From positions 5,218,620-5,256,964 of the forward strand of contig BFEA01000010.1 of assembly GCA_003427395.1 (NCBI GenBank): 38,345 nucleotides of DNA, written 5' to 3'. Below are positions 9,403 through 20,720 of this stretch, piece after piece. The translations under genes were made by a program, and so were the position numbers. Numbering within the stretch: position 1 is the stretch's first letter; every line of letters starts with the position of its first letter. The DNA comes from Chara braunii (taxonomy: Eukaryota > Streptophyta > Charophyceae > Charales > Characeae). The notes beneath the pieces were generated by a model, which made no database searches, was not told where the DNA came from, and saw only the letters and a program-made list of their open reading frames with translations.

Positions 9403-9749
9403 ACGTGTTCCATCTTCTTCGAATGTGGATCGATATTGGCCATATGCAGCTGATTATGCTGCTGAAGAACTCAAAGATTTCCTGCAAGTTGTCAGTCTGT
9501 GAGTCTTCTTTTTATTCTTCTTCATCTTATCAGTCTTCTTCTTTTTCTTCTCGTCAGTCTTCTTCATTTTTTGTCAATCTTGTTCTTCTTTTGAATGAAA
9601 GGGTCGATAACATGCATGCAGCAGACATCATAGCAGCAGACAACAAACATGCAGAGCCCCCAATCCAGTACATATCAGATGACATACATTCAGCACACAG
9701 AAGGCAACATATATGTCGACGCCTCCCCAACTCCAGCACCCCCCCCCCC

Positions 9750-9890
9750 CCCCCCAAAACCAAAATTCTATTGCAGATTCGGGGTCCTCNCGCCNNGCGC
9801 AGAACGACCCCGGTTTCAGGAAAAAAAAATAAAAAAAAATTGGGCGTTTTTTTGGCCCGCCCGGCTTACCCGGGCGGCATCCTTACTCAG
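9750..9890. other. Homopolymer-rich junction
   Basis: A C16 run near 9740-9756, three N bases near 9790-9796, an A-rich stretch 9821-9840 and a GCCCGCC...GGCGG inverted repeat around 9857-9881 lie at the downstream side of the minus-strand LINE. The A-rich part is on the wrong strand to be that LINE's poly-A tail. It may belong to another insertion. Confidence 0.4.
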
Positions 9891-10729
9891 CTTTGATCCT
9901 CAAAACTCCCCATTTAACCCAGGCTGACCATGGATGTGAAGAGTTATTGTAAACACACCCATTACGATCCGTGATCCATCTATTACCAAAAAGGGGTTGT
10001 CTTAACACTTTATCATGCCTTGATGAAAATGGTCTATCCGAGAGTGGTAGCTGTCTCTGGGTTTTAATAAGAGAACCCGAAAAATTACACAGACTGTTAT
10101 CCCTACACACTTCTCCCTGCAACCCTTCTTCATATGAATGTAAATTCCCTCTAAGAATGATCAAGTAACGATTTTCTACCCATGTAAGTTGATATATTTC
10201 ATCAGTTGTGGGAGGCGCCAAACGCCGAATTTGTTCTAAAGCCATAGGTTGCCAGGGAACCTGTATTGAAAATATCACTGATTTTATCCATTGAAGAGAC
10301 AATGCCTGACATTGTAAGCATGGGTCCAATGAGTATAAGTCAGGCCACCCTTGAAATTACTCTTTGAGTCTTGTGATTGCCCCTTCAAAGAAAGGATATC
10401 GGTAACTATTTAAATGCCTTAGATGTTGTCTTGGTAAGTGACCAGATTGTTGTCTTGTACCAAATAGATGCTAATATTACATTATTAATAAGTAAGGCCC
10501 TTCCGAACAAAAAAGTATGTTGATTTTTCCATTGGGTCATTTTTTCTAACGGGGGTTTTGATATCCGATCATCATTTGTAGAGGGTCTCCCTAGAGCAGT
10601 AAGAGAGATACCCAAGACCCGAATGGGGGATTCTAGGGATATCCATTTTACCCTAGGTTGTTTAGATGGACTGACTCCGCTGGAATATATCCACCAACCC
10701 TGTGTCTTGCTACCCCAATTAACCACCAT
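9883..10729 (-). pseudogene. LINE ORF2 C-terminal region (post-RT), broken
   Basis: Two frames, 10729-10406 and 10329-9883, lie directly downstream of the RT segment. They contain pieces such as 'MVVNWGSKTQGWWIYSSGVS', a W-rich stretch, and 'NRWITDRNGCVYNNSSHPWS', resembling the thumb and C-terminal part of plant LINE ORF2 proteins. Resemblance is weaker than for the RT core. Register changes and stops separate the pieces. I assign them to the same element by position and orientation. No poly-A tail was found at the low-coordinate end. Confidence 0.55.
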
Positions 10730-10775
10730 ATCAAATACTTAAGTAAATTTTATATTTATCCAATAAAGCCTTAAT

Positions 10776-12060
10776 TTATATCATATTTGATATTGACGCT
10801 TCCATTATAAAAGTGAGATCATTTGCAAACATGACAGGAATGACTTCCTCTGAAATCCCGGTGATTTGTAGCCGTTTTAAATTATGATGACTTCGAAGAT
10901 TCATCCCCAAGGCTTCCATAATTATAAGGAAAAGAAAAGGCGTCACATAATCACCTTTACACACCGAACGTTGTAGTTTGATTTATGGAGAAAGTAACCC
11001 ATTAACTTGAATCCTGGTGGTAACATTGCAGTGCACTATACTAATCCATTTGTGCAAAATGGGACCAAAGTCCAAATTTGGCAGACAAGCATCCAAAAAC
11101 CGTCAGTCCACATGATCATAGGCCTTCTCGAAATCAACAAACACAACTGTAGCATTTTGACGGGACTGACGAGCCAATTTAATCATTTCATTAATAAGTA
11201 ATATATTGTTTTGTATATGACGTCTCATTATAACCCCCGTTTGAGAGGGATGGATAATATTTGGCACAACCGGAATAATTCTATTAGTTATAGTTTTAGC
11301 TAGCATCTTATATACAATGGTCAACAGTATGATTGACTTGTAATTTCTAATATTAGCTTTATCCTTTTTTTTTATTGAGAAGAGTGAGAATCCCTTGCCC
11401 AACAAATTCTCCCATATACCATGAGGTTTATACTACATTGTAGAATTTCATTTATGCATCTGAAAAAAACAGCCACATCGTTTCCCAAAATTCTTTAGGA
11501 AACCCATCAATCTTCGATGTTGTATCCTTTTTTATTTGAAGCAAATTTGTCCAAATTTCTTCGTTTGAAATTGGTTGCTCCAGTCAGTCCTTTTGTTCTA
11601 CGACTTGCGAAAGGGTTTTCGTTAGGAGAACCAGCAAATCAGCTATCACCTTGCTATCCTTCTTTGTATCACAAAATATTTTGGCTGATGTAAATAAAGC
11701 TTTGAAGATATCATAGGCATTTTTAAGACTACCAACTGATGAAATGAAGGTATACATATGAAAGTTAATGGTGGGGTTTATCAACCCTTCTATAACAACC
11801 GTTCTTCCACGAGATTTGGTCATAGCAAAGAAAGTAGTGTTCATGTGTCCTTCAGTTTAATGTATAGTAAGTTTCCCTGTAATAAGATGCTCTTGCCAAC
11901 AATGTTGTGCAAAGGAAAAAAGTTGATTCCTTAAGTTACCAATGTCAGTTTGTTGTTGCTGATTGAACTCTAAATTATGTAGTTCATAATGCAAAATTTG
12001 TTCTTGAAGATATCTGTATTTTTCCAACAATTTTGAATAATCCTGACATTTTCGAGCCAC
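10776..12060 (-). pseudogene. LINE ORF2 reverse transcriptase, broken
   Basis: The reverse transcriptase copies LINE RNA at the target site. In minus-strand order, 11844-11584 gives the linker before the RT ('FFAMTKSRGR'); 11405-11103 gives fingers and palm motifs 'NYKSIILLTIVYKMLAKTI', 'HPSQTGVIM' and 'VVFVDFEKAYDHVD', with its first catalytic Asp present. Then 10964-10776 gives 'GDYVTPFLFLIIMEALG' and 'FANDLTFI'. The last should be FADD; the first Asp is Asn, so the active site is broken. Frameshifts or stops separate the pieces. It follows the endonuclease on the same strand in normal LINE order. Confident as an L1-like non-LTR RT remnant. Confidence 0.88.
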
Positions 12061-12120
12061 AAACGCTAAAGCACTATTAAACCATTCAATAGAAGAATTT
12101 TGTTGAGGCTTCGTTGATTG

Positions 12121-13050
12121 CTAGAATTTCCATACATCCTGAACAAACTGTCTAAATTGCGAAATAGTCAGAAGAGATGTATTCAACTTGTAAAACCTTT
12201 TCCCTTGGTCAAACTTTTTACGAAAAGACAGCAGTATCGCACACATCTTGTGATCCGCTCCTAGCCAAGGACTCTGAGGGAAGATAGTTGCTCCTTGAAG
12301 AGCCCTTTCTAGGTCTTCTGAAAGTAAGATCAAGTTTATGCATGACCTAGACATAAGTGAGGAGCCACCATGACATATGTATTTGAAGATACGTTCTTGA
12401 GGATGAAGACGTCTAAAAGAATAAAAAAGACCCTCAAACTCATATAATCTACTTATTATATTATCATCTTCCTCAATAGACGAATGACAGGAAGAAGGGA
12501 TCTTCCATTGATCCAGCCCCCGGTCAGGGGCTGCACTGAAATCCCCGACCATGATTAAAGGTATACCATTAGGTATGTGATTATGAATCGTCTGGAAGGA
12601 AATAACCGTTTCTTGTACATCATTTGGGCCATAAACATTCATAACACAAACAATCTTTATTTCCAACATCACTAGAGCCAAAACCCATCTCCCTTGTTTT
12701 TTATCTCTTTCCCAATACACAATTTCAGCCCTAAATTGGGGAGGTACCCAAATTACCACTCCTCCCGAGCCACTTCTTTGTGCATGGGAATACAATTTTT
12801 GGAAAGGTCAAATCATAATGTGAGCTCTGGTGTGTGTCGGGACATCCATGAGGTGCGTTTCCTCAAAGGAGATCAAATCATGCCATGATTTACCCCCCTC
12901 CCCCCAATGTTGTTCCATGATGGAACAACGTTTCTCTGCATCTGTTGTCGCCAACCCATTCACGTTAAGAGAACGAAGATCCAAATCTGTTGTACATGTT
13001 TCATGACGCCAAGAAGGATTCTTATCATATAATATTTTTAATGCATCCAT
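12121..13050 (-). pseudogene. LINE ORF2 AP-like endonuclease domain, broken
   Basis: The endonuclease/exonuclease/phosphatase fold nicks target DNA for LINE insertion. The frame 13050-12808 has 'LRSLNVNGLATT' with the N-terminal Asn and 'ISFEETHLMD' with the metal-binding Glu. The frame 12795-12121 continues with 'VNVYGPND', 'VGDFSAAPDRGLD', 'SRSCINLILLSED' and 'GADHKM'. A frameshift near 12800 joins them. Two catalytic positions look lost: GDFN reads GDFS, and the usual Asp of the SRxDxI block is Asn. The DH of the last motif is kept. The ORF2 start is probably the Met at 13050, which lies upstream of the first motif. It is followed by the RT region on the same strand. Confidence 0.88.
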
Positions 13051-13459
13051 TTTAATCCTTCCTTAAGCAGGGACACAAATGGAGAGATTATAGACGAATC
13101 CAATTATTATTTTCTAGTTCTGATGTAGTTTGCAACAACCCTTTACACAAAATAACACCCAAAAAGGAAGCCACATCCGAGATAGACCAAATTGTGTTGG
13201 CCTTGATCTTCAATATTTGAAGATCCAGCAAGGACGTGTGTGAATTCAATTTAAGTCCGACTTCCTTGTTGTCATCATTCGAAGGATATGATCTTAGAAC
13301 TTGCTTCTACTAAATATACCGTAAATGGTAATTTGGCTTTTTGGCTTGGAAGTCTTTCTGTATTTTTGACTTCTTATTACTCTTTTCGTTTACTTTTTCT
13401 CACTCTTCTTGCTCCAACCAATGCTTTTAAGCGAGACATCGAAAGATGTCATGATGCTC

Positions 13460-13768
13460 CTACTCTGATAGCAATCTGAACGAACGTGTCCCTCGTGGCA
13501 AAAAATGTTTTTTCCCCCATATAAGTGAAGGTGGCCTGAGGACCGGGATCATAATTTTGGCCAGAAAATCATGCATATCTCTTTTAAAGGTCTTATCCCC
13601 CCGCTTATGATATTCCACATATATGGTCCACCCACGAAGTGTCACTCCCCCATACTGATCGTGGCCTATATAAGAGAGCCCAATTTTCCACCTCCCTCCC
13701 TTTTTCTGAACCGATATAATCAGATTCCCTTTTGGTGAAAGCATGCGGTTTGCCTGACCCTTCTCCAA
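13460..13768 (-). pseudogene. Unrecognised frame inside the LINE, between ORF1 and ORF2
   Basis: A 102-residue frame (KGNLIISVQKKGGRWKIGLS... then ...GGVTLRGWTIYVEYHKRGDK) lies between the ORF1 knuckle region and the endonuclease on the same strand. It has balanced amino-acid use with several Trp and Tyr residues, unlike a random frame, so it may be the C-terminal part of ORF1 or of a spacer protein. I cannot name a domain. Confidence 0.4.
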
Positions 13769-13814
13769 TATATGTCTGAGTTTATGATGCTTGTCTGATT
13801 CCTGTTCCCCTCCC

Positions 13815-13887
<73 letters not shown>

Positions 13888-13888
13888 C
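13815..13888. repeat. (ATT)n microsatellite
   Basis: About 25 ATT/TTA triplets with one interruption (ACT near 13848). It lies within the LINE and in the minus-strand sense could read as poly-Asn or other homopolymers depending on frame. Confidence 0.97.
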
Positions 13889-14988
13889 TTTTATTAAGTT
13901 TTATGTCAGACATGAAGGAAGGAACCTTTTTTACCAACTTTGATACCAAGTTCGACTGCTGCAGATTCTCAGCAACCCCTGATTGGTCAACAATGCTTTC
14001 TCCACCTTCTTTCTCACTCATGCACCCACAATCATTGATACTTAGTGGTTGCCATAGCAATATTACTGGTGTCGGAGACTGATATGCAACTTCCCTTGTA
14101 TCCTCCTTATTATTGAGAAACAAAGATTGATCTGTGATGTTTCTCATTCCCCTCGTTCCCCTTATTTCAGCCTTGTTGTCATCAATTGTCTGGATGCAAG
14201 TTGTGTAGCAGGACTTACTAGCTATACATTTTCTGCACTACAAGGATGAACCATATTTGAGGGGGGAGGAGTAAATAATTTTCCTAAAATTGTAACAAAC
14301 GGTGACTCACAACCACGCACTGAGTTTTCCGAGAGCCCCTGCTGAATAACTTTCCTAAGACTAGGACTACTATTCAAAATATCCAGAAGTTGCTATATGA
14401 AAGATCCAAAAATTCAGTGGACGCTGCACCAAACTCGCCTTTCAACCTCATAGCATCCAGTCCGCCAACTGACTAGTTTTATGCCCATCAGTCAACTGAC
14501 TCTGCTCGGATGCATCCATATTTGATGTTCCCTTCTTGGAAGAAGGAGAAGGATCTAATATAGGTTTTATAATTACTTATGGGCCCTCGAATGTGAAATC
14601 AATTTCCATAGGGGCTGATCCAAACGCCTCCTGAAACGGGTCCTGGAAAGGAGTCTGTGAGGATCCCCCATGATCTTTGTCCCCATTTAGCGATCCCTCA
14701 TTACTTGATCTCATAGTTAGTAACAATTTATCTGAGTTGCCTAACACCTGGCCTGTCTGATCTGCCCATATCCCTTCCATATCCTATTGTGCACCTAGGG
14801 AAAGGGCTAACTTCATGACAACAATCATTATCGACAGATAAAAAATATTTACTTTTTTTTTTCCCTTTATTTGTTGTTGATGTTTTCTTTGTTTGCTTTG
14901 AGCTTCATATTTTTCTTTATTTCAGATTGCTTAGGCAAATCACTCCTGTCCAATTGTGTGTCTTCCATTTCGACTAAGGGAGCTTGCT
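13889..14988 (-). pseudogene. Middle of LINE ORF1, degraded
   Basis: Between the CCHC knuckle and the ATT tract the minus strand has only short frames (14147-13884 and 14780-14577) that are polar, Ser/Asp/Gln-rich and without a domain I recognise. Position suggests they are the low-complexity C-terminal region of ORF1, which in plant LINEs is poorly conserved. No plus-strand gene is apparent. The call rests on context. Confidence 0.4.
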
Positions 14989-15730
14989 TCAACTGAACAT
15001 TCTATTTTTTCGGGTGGGGTTCTGAAACCAACTTGGATTTGTGCACAAATGGCCATATGCCTTGCACCTGAAGCACGATGGTCGTAATTCATGTGTTGTG
15101 TGGATATGAAACTGTTTACCACCCACCCTGTACGGAATGACATCATCCATAATAAACGTTTGATTGGATGGGTGGTTCAAAACAATCATAAGATAGTCAT
15201 CCCTGCGAGTCACGTACGCAGGGAGAGGGTCGATAAAGTCCACAATCTCGTGTGTCGCTCCAAGTCACAAATGAACGTTGCTTGAATCTCTATGGGAATA
15301 TGTTTAAACTCCACCCAATAATTTTCTTCCATCAGTTGTGCTCGCCGCTCATCTGGTTCTTGCTGTATTGGCGACCATGGGTAAATTCGAACTTCTGACC
15401 GGTCACAGCGTAATTTCTTACATTGTTCAATTATTTTTTTGTCTGTCAGGTGTAGGCATAATACTATGAAAATCGTGGAATTTACTGGTTGGATCAGAAA
15501 GTCGTCAAATGCTGCTTCCTGAATTCCTTTAAAATAAGCAAGCCTCTTATTAATCCATTTAATTTTATCATTCGTTGACTTATAAGCAGCGTCATCGTAA
15601 AATACCCAGTTATTAGCATGGGGTTGATACACTGCATCCCGTTCTGCTAGCTTAAGCATAGGGTAGCTTTTAGCCTGTTCTACTTTTCTACAATCCTGGG
15701 GTACTACACTAGCTACCCTGCTGCCTTGGG
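14989..15730 (-). pseudogene. LINE ORF1 pseudogene, second copy of the family
   Basis: The frame 15659-15210, open upstream to a stop at about 15730, has 'NDKIKWINKRL', 'RIYPWSPIQQEPDERRAQL' and 'NYWVEFKHIPIEIQATF', the same DUF4283-like pattern as the ORF1 at 4.7-6.1 kb. A frameshift near 15240 moves the continuation to the frame 15243-14989, which has 'RRDDYLMIVL', 'VIPYRVGGKQFHIHT' and the knuckle 'CFRCKAYGHLC'. In the other copy the fourth ligand is a Cys six residues after His; here that position is Trp, so the knuckle is probably damaged. The endonuclease and RT of the same element follow downstream on this strand. The family call is strong because both copies support each other. Confidence 0.82.
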
Positions 15731-15734
15731 ACTA

Positions 15735-16990
15735 GGAGACTTATTTACCTGGCCTCGTTCAGCCTGTTCCTCTCAGCTCCTTAGCTATTGGAAATGACTT
15801 TAGTCGCCAAAAATGTTGATATGACCCTTTGGCAGAAACTTATGCTAAACCCTAAAACCCCTGTGTTTTGTCTGCAGTGATCTTTGTTAATATCCTACGT
15901 CCTAGCAGGTATGATTATGGAATCGTCAACTTAGTCCTCTGGTGCCATCTGGTTTATTCTTCCGTACTCCTTAACTATCAGAAATTCTTAAGTTGCTAAG
16001 ACTGCTCGTGCTGTTTCCCATCCCCTTGAACTTATGGCTATTGCACTCCTTGCCCAAAACCTACTCCCTAGATGGCTTGTATCTTGTTGGGGGCCTAGAG
16101 AACCTTTTGGTCTCAGCTGCAATATTAAATTTAAGACCCGGGTTTTATGATCGTTATATAAGGAGGTGGTACAGTGGGATTGGAAGCTGGGATTTTCATC
16201 TTCATGAGGGGCTGTGGTGGATGACAGGGGATGGAGTTCGAGGTGGTGAGGTTGTTGTAGGTGTGTCAGTTTTGTGGTGTGGAGGTGTGACATGAAGGGT
16301 GGAAAAGCAAGGTGGATGGAGTGTTAGGGTCGAGGTTGGGGGGTGTTTGATGTCGTACGGAAGTTAGGTGTAGTCTTGTGGTAGGAGATTTGGAGTAGGT
16401 TGTTAGGAGTGTTCATAGAGTTGTGTCTGTTTTCTCGTGTGAAACTGTCATTTACAGAATTTTCCTCTCCAAGGGCAGCAAGGTCACGGACCAGGTTTAA
16501 GGGGATTAGGAACATTGCAAGGAACCATGGCCAAAAGCCGAATTCTGATTAGTCCATGGGTCATAGCTTTGCCCGAGTTAAAGTTCTCAGGTCCGAAGTC
16601 GGGCTGTAGGGGCCTGGGGGTGCAAAAGGAGCTCATGTTCATAGCCTTGGGGTGCATTATTCCGACTCAGTCCCCAGGGCCCAAGGAAGTCAACCCACAC
16701 GTTGGGAAAGTCAACAGTCAGGCTTGGCTGGGTCCAGCAGTCCAAGAGTCAAAGATTTCTGCATAAGTCGACCATGGTGCAAAGATCCTAACTCTATTTC
16801 AGTCGCAAAGCAACATGCAATTGAGAGCAATCAGATAAAGCTCACACGAGCTTGAGATATGGCCATGAACAGTGCAAATTCGAAGTTCCACTCAGATACA
16901 ATAATATACAATTGGAAAAGTTTGGAATTCGGCGGTACCAACTGCTGAAACAACCCCCGACTCAGACCCCGACTTTCCCTGCCGGATCTG
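15735..16990. other. Gene-less interval
   Basis: No recognisable protein, RNA gene or long repeat. The plus strand at 16170-16420 is G/T-rich (ggtgg-type words) and could be part of the LINE leader in the minus sense. The rest is unassigned. Confidence 0.5.
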
Positions 16991-16993
16991 CTG

Positions 16994-16995
<2 letters not shown>

Positions 16996-17042
<47 letters not shown>
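16996..17042. repeat. (CT)n microsatellite
   Basis: Uninterrupted CT dinucleotide run of about 23 units, followed by CTT-rich sequence. Confidence 0.97.
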
Positions 17043-17045
<3 letters not shown>

Positions 17046-18280
17046 TCTTCCTTCTCTGCACTGTTCACTCTCGTTGCTCTCCCTTCCCATTCTCTCGTCC
17101 GTCTACATCCTAGATCTACCCTGAATACTACTGCAGCGTATCTTTCTCAACATCAGGTTCGCACAGCTCCAACATCGCTCCACAAATTTGCGAAATGAAC
17201 AACTACCTGCCGTCTGGTGCTATAGCCCAAAATATATTGTTTTTGTGTGCTGGGCCTGCCTGCTTGAGTTGTTACTGGCCTTCTTTTGCCTCTGCCCTGC
17301 CAAGTTGCTATTTTGGGAAGGTTCTCACCTTTCTGGTGAGGCTTTGCAAAAACTGGACCTTTGGTGTTACGGACTTCGCCAGGGCTCGATCCCTGGTCTA
17401 TCTTTTGCTGTTTCGGCTGCATCCCGTTTTCGGCCTAGCACCCTTTTTCCAAACCCCTCCTTTGGTACCGTAGGATTTTGGACAACTGGCGCCATGCTGC
17501 AATTCGGGCGCCACTTTCAAATACTGCATTTTTCAGTTCTGCCCTCGGGGCCTTTGCAGAAATGCCCCTGGTACCGTACGTGTCATCGGTACTTATGCCG
17601 GCTCCCCGTACGGTACGGGGAGGAGTCTCGACCAGTTCTCTGCTGCTGTACTCGTACTCAGTGTGACTTGCCATTTCGGCATTCGGAATCCAAGACTTCG
17701 ACTTTGTGCCTTGCCACTGTGTCTGCGTCCGACCCTCAGTCCGAGTCCGTCGTGTCGAGTGAGTGAGTGTGTGTGTGTGCTCTCACTCTCTCCCTCTCTC
17801 TCCCTCTCTCTCATCTCCCTCGGCTCACCCTCAGCCTCACGCTTGTTACATTTGGGGATTGGCGTGATCCTACAGGTACTGTCCCTACAGACCTACGATG
17901 CCTAGACCTACAGACCCTAAGATTTAACTACTGGTAGTGCCTGCGGACTGCAATAATTGGGAACTCTGTAACAGGGACTGGTAGGCGTGCAGCGTGAATC
18001 CATTCACTTCCCCCCGGCTAATTTCGAGGTCCTCCGAGAAAAGTGGCTTCAACGGTCACAGATGTTCAATCCTCTGTGTGCCCTGTCGTAATATGAGATT
18101 ATATGAGGGGCTGTCTGAACTAACTCATCCCTTGTGAACCAGCGGTCTTCGCTGGGATCGTGGTAAGCAAATTGAACCTTATATTGCTTTTGTGGCCTCA
18201 CTCTCCGCCCTTTACGGAAGGTATCCTCAGTTACAGTTCTGTCTACGTTATATCATCCGTCCATATCAGGTGGGATCATG
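17043..18280. other. Gene-less interval, possible 3' end or LTR of the minus-strand Ty3 element
   Basis: It lies immediately downstream, in the minus-strand sense, of the integrase C-terminus, where the 3' untranslated region and LTR would be expected. It includes a perfect 9-bp hairpin CTCCCCGTA/TACGGGGAG around CGG (17602-17622) and a GTGTG/CTCTC simple-sequence stretch (about 17760-17812). I could not define LTR ends, and it does not match the LTR-like units at 22.4-23.9 kb by eye. Confidence 0.4.
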
Positions 18281-18585
18281 GGTCGGCGTGAAGGAAATGC
18301 ATCATTACTCACACAGGGAAGTAGCTTAGAAGCGTGAAAAACAAGATAGGTGTGCCGATGGGTTGGAATCTCAATGGTGTACGACAGTCCATCTGATCGC
18401 CCTTAACATCTAATACTTGCCATGGCCCTCTGTAGGCGGGCAACAACTTCTGCGAGATCCCTTCCTCGGGAACAAACTCTTTAGACTTACAAGATCTCCT
18501 ACTGCAAACTGTGACGGGCGACGGTGTTTGTTGGCTTGTTCCACCATCTGGTGTTGGGCCTTCCGGCTGTTCTCATCAACACGCT

Positions 18586-18592
<7 letters not shown>
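18280..18592 (-). pseudogene. Ty3/gypsy integrase C-terminal segment
   Basis: The minus strand encodes the stretch that follows the integrase core in Ty3/gypsy pol: 'RVDENSRKAQHQMVEQANK' and 'RRPSQFAVGDLV', then 'QKLLPAYRGPWQVLD' and, in another frame, 'LVFHASKLLPC', which matches the usual 'HNVFHVSKLKPY' block. It continues the pol gene that stops being readable near 19.96 kb, so about 1.3 kb of foreign or expanded sequence (18593-19955) splits the integrase. Frames are shifted between the blocks. No chromodomain was recognised. Confidence 0.75.

Positions 18593-18639
<47 letters not shown>
18590..18639. repeat. (CT)n microsatellite at the integrase break
   Basis: A CT run of about 24 units lies exactly where integrase coding sequence stops on the minus strand. 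It may mark the insertion junction. Confidence 0.95.
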
Positions 18640-18642
<3 letters not shown>

Positions 18643-19282
18643 CCTTAGCTAGATCCGCTAAGGTGCCGGATGGTCACTGGGGATCTGTGATCCTGACAAT
18701 GTACCTTCCGTCGGGTACTCCGCGATAACTCCGCGATGAACTTTTTTCTGTTCTTTCGGTTGTTTTCGTTTTTTTCGGCAATTAGGACTTTTCGTTTTCT
18801 TCCCGGTAATTAGTACTTTTTGTTAGCTGCAAAAATTAAAGAAATTAAAATAAGTAAGGAAACGTAGAAGTTTTTTCTAATTCCCCGGATGTCAATTATT
18901 TAAGCACCCCGACTGATAAAAACACTCCGTAATTTCAGTTGTTGCTACAAACTTAGTAACGGGGGAAACTTTTTGATGCGCCTAATTCTTGTTGTGGCGA
19001 ATTTTTGTTGTGCCGAATTTTTGCTGTGCCGAATTTTTGCTACGCTTAGTTAATTATTTTCTGCTGCTACGCCTAATCTTGTGTGTCAGGTAGGCACGGG
19101 CGGTTTTTTCACTGAAGGTTTTTCCCACTGCGCCTAAATTATTTTGAAACCACGCATCTACACCAGGACGACGGGTAAATACGGACACTTTCTCCAGGAT
19201 CAGACAAGATGATGATGATGCTCTTACGGCACCCATTTTGCTGGAGCGGTTGATAAGGCTAGGGGTTAACCTTTCTCGTCAG

Positions 19283-19283
19283 A

Positions 19284-19378
<95 letters not shown>

Positions 19379-19379
19379 N

Positions 19380-19446
<67 letters not shown>
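19283..19446. repeat. Long (CT)n microsatellite
   Basis: About 160 bases of CT repeats with one N at 19379 and a few TTT interruptions near the start. It lies inside the integrase insert. Confidence 0.97.
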
Positions 19447-19448
<2 letters not shown>

Positions 19449-19849
19449 CTCTCTCCCCTTATTTTTAAGACTAGATACTTCTGGTTTTTTCATGATATGT
19501 ATCTGGCCAGCAATGCTGCTATGGTGCTACGTTCGATATCTGATACACCGATACTAGAGGGTAGATCTCCCCGTTACATCCAGTAAGCGTATGCGAACTT
19601 CGATGTTCAAGCAGATATAAGAACGCCCCTCCACGATGATGTGAACTTTGTGCCTCCGGTAAAGTATCAGATCCAGCAATGACTTTTAGATGATACTGTG
19701 TATGGTGTAGATATGGATATGACCATGGAAGGAAGTGGTAATAAGTGGGAGAATGAGGGGACTGGTTGACATACAGCAAGAGCACTGTTGATTTGGTTCG
19801 TGTATGTGTGAAATGGCCACATTCTCACTAGTAAAGGTAATGGGTGAGA

Positions 19850-19895
19850 CCTCCTGAAGAGACCTGGTGTGCGCTCGGGTTACAACGCGTTGAGG
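19850..19895 (+). ncRNA. Degenerate hammerhead-ribozyme-like motif
   Basis: Same architecture as the motif at 8885-8930: CTGAAGA (19854-19860), stem II GACCTG/CGGGTT (19861-19866 with 19876-19881, six pairs including two wobbles), minimal stem III (A-CGCG-T, 19885-19890), and stem I CCTC/GAGG (19850-19853 with 19892-19895). The second catalytic box reads ACAA instead of GAAA, so the two changed core bases should abolish activity. The flanks 'cctcctgaagag' and 'gaggatga' resemble the first copy, which suggests a shared repeat family. Confidence 0.6.
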
Positions 19896-19954
19896 ATGAG
19901 TGTACTGTTTTTGGAAGATAAAGCTGGTTTTTGGATGGTTTTTCATGCTTTGTC

Positions 19955-20720
19955 TTCTTTCCGTTTTCTATGCAGTGCGGCCGCTGTATGTGCCCCTGAT
20001 CTCAGATCCCTCTCATATTGGATAGCAAACTCGCGTGTACCAGGTGGTAGTCTCTAATGCGGATTCAAACAGTCTATGGGACGTTGGGGACTCTAGCCTC
20101 TATGAAGCTCGTTCGGGGTCCGTGAGGTAGGTAGGTGAACTAAGTTGTTATACGCACTATGCCACTAGCTACTTGGGGAAGGTGCTCATCCCAATCTATC
20201 TGATCTGGTCTTATATACATACGCAAAACTTGTTGTAAGATCTTGTTCATCTACTCGGTCTGGCCATTCGTCTCAGGGTGGCGCCGGGACGACATCGCTA
20301 ACTTATATCCATAAACCTTCATTAACTTTTGCCATTGTTCCCCTGTAAACCGGGTATCTAGGTCACTAACTACACTCAAGGGTTGACCGTAATCCTTAAC
20401 CCAGTGGTTAAAAACTCTTTGATGACCAGATTTGTCTTCCCTTCTGCAGGTAATGGTACAAAAACGACAATTTACTAAACCTGTTAACTATAACCGTAGC
20501 CTGAGTCTTCCCATTACTACTCTTGATCTTAGTATCTATAAAATCGATGGATACAGATTGATCGGGGCCAGATGGGATAGGCAAGGGTTTCAACAGTATG
20601 AGGGGAGGCTGCATGGAACTTTGTTCCTCTGACATACTTGGAAACCTTGGATGTAAGCTATGCAATCATGTTTCATGTCGGGCCAAGTGTAGGATCTGAG
20701 CAACGTAGCATAGGTCTTTC
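19955..20720 (-). pseudogene. Ty3/gypsy integrase catalytic core, broken
   Basis: The integrase inserts retrotransposon DNA using a D,D,E triad. On the minus strand the frame near 20665-20408 has 'KPLPIPSGPDQSVSIDFID' with the first Asp and 'VIVNRFSKLSFL'. Further on come 'LSVVSDLDTRFTGEQWQKL' with the second Asp, 'RRHPETNGQTE' with the Glu, and 'RPDQIDWDEHLP'. So all three triad residues can be read, although stops and register shifts interrupt the frame. A conserved Asp of the 'VDRFSK' block is Asn. Readable similarity ends near 19.96 kb and resumes at 18.59 kb. Confidence 0.85.

Larger units (their letters stand above)
18640..19955. mobile_element. ~1.3-kb insert within the integrase, origin unclear
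   Basis: This interval separates two parts of one integrase gene. It is AT-rich in the middle, has repeated 'gccgaatttttg' words near 18990-19040, a very long CT microsatellite (19283-19446) and a hammerhead-like motif (19850-19895). No protein domain is recognisable. It could be a small non-autonomous, ribozyme-bearing retroelement, or several small insertions. Boundaries are approximate and no target-site duplication was identified. Confidence 0.5.

Noticed and set aside
9821-9850. Poly-A tail of the 9.9-15.7 kb LINE
   Set aside because: The LINE is on the minus strand, so its tail should appear as T on the plus strand; here the run is A.
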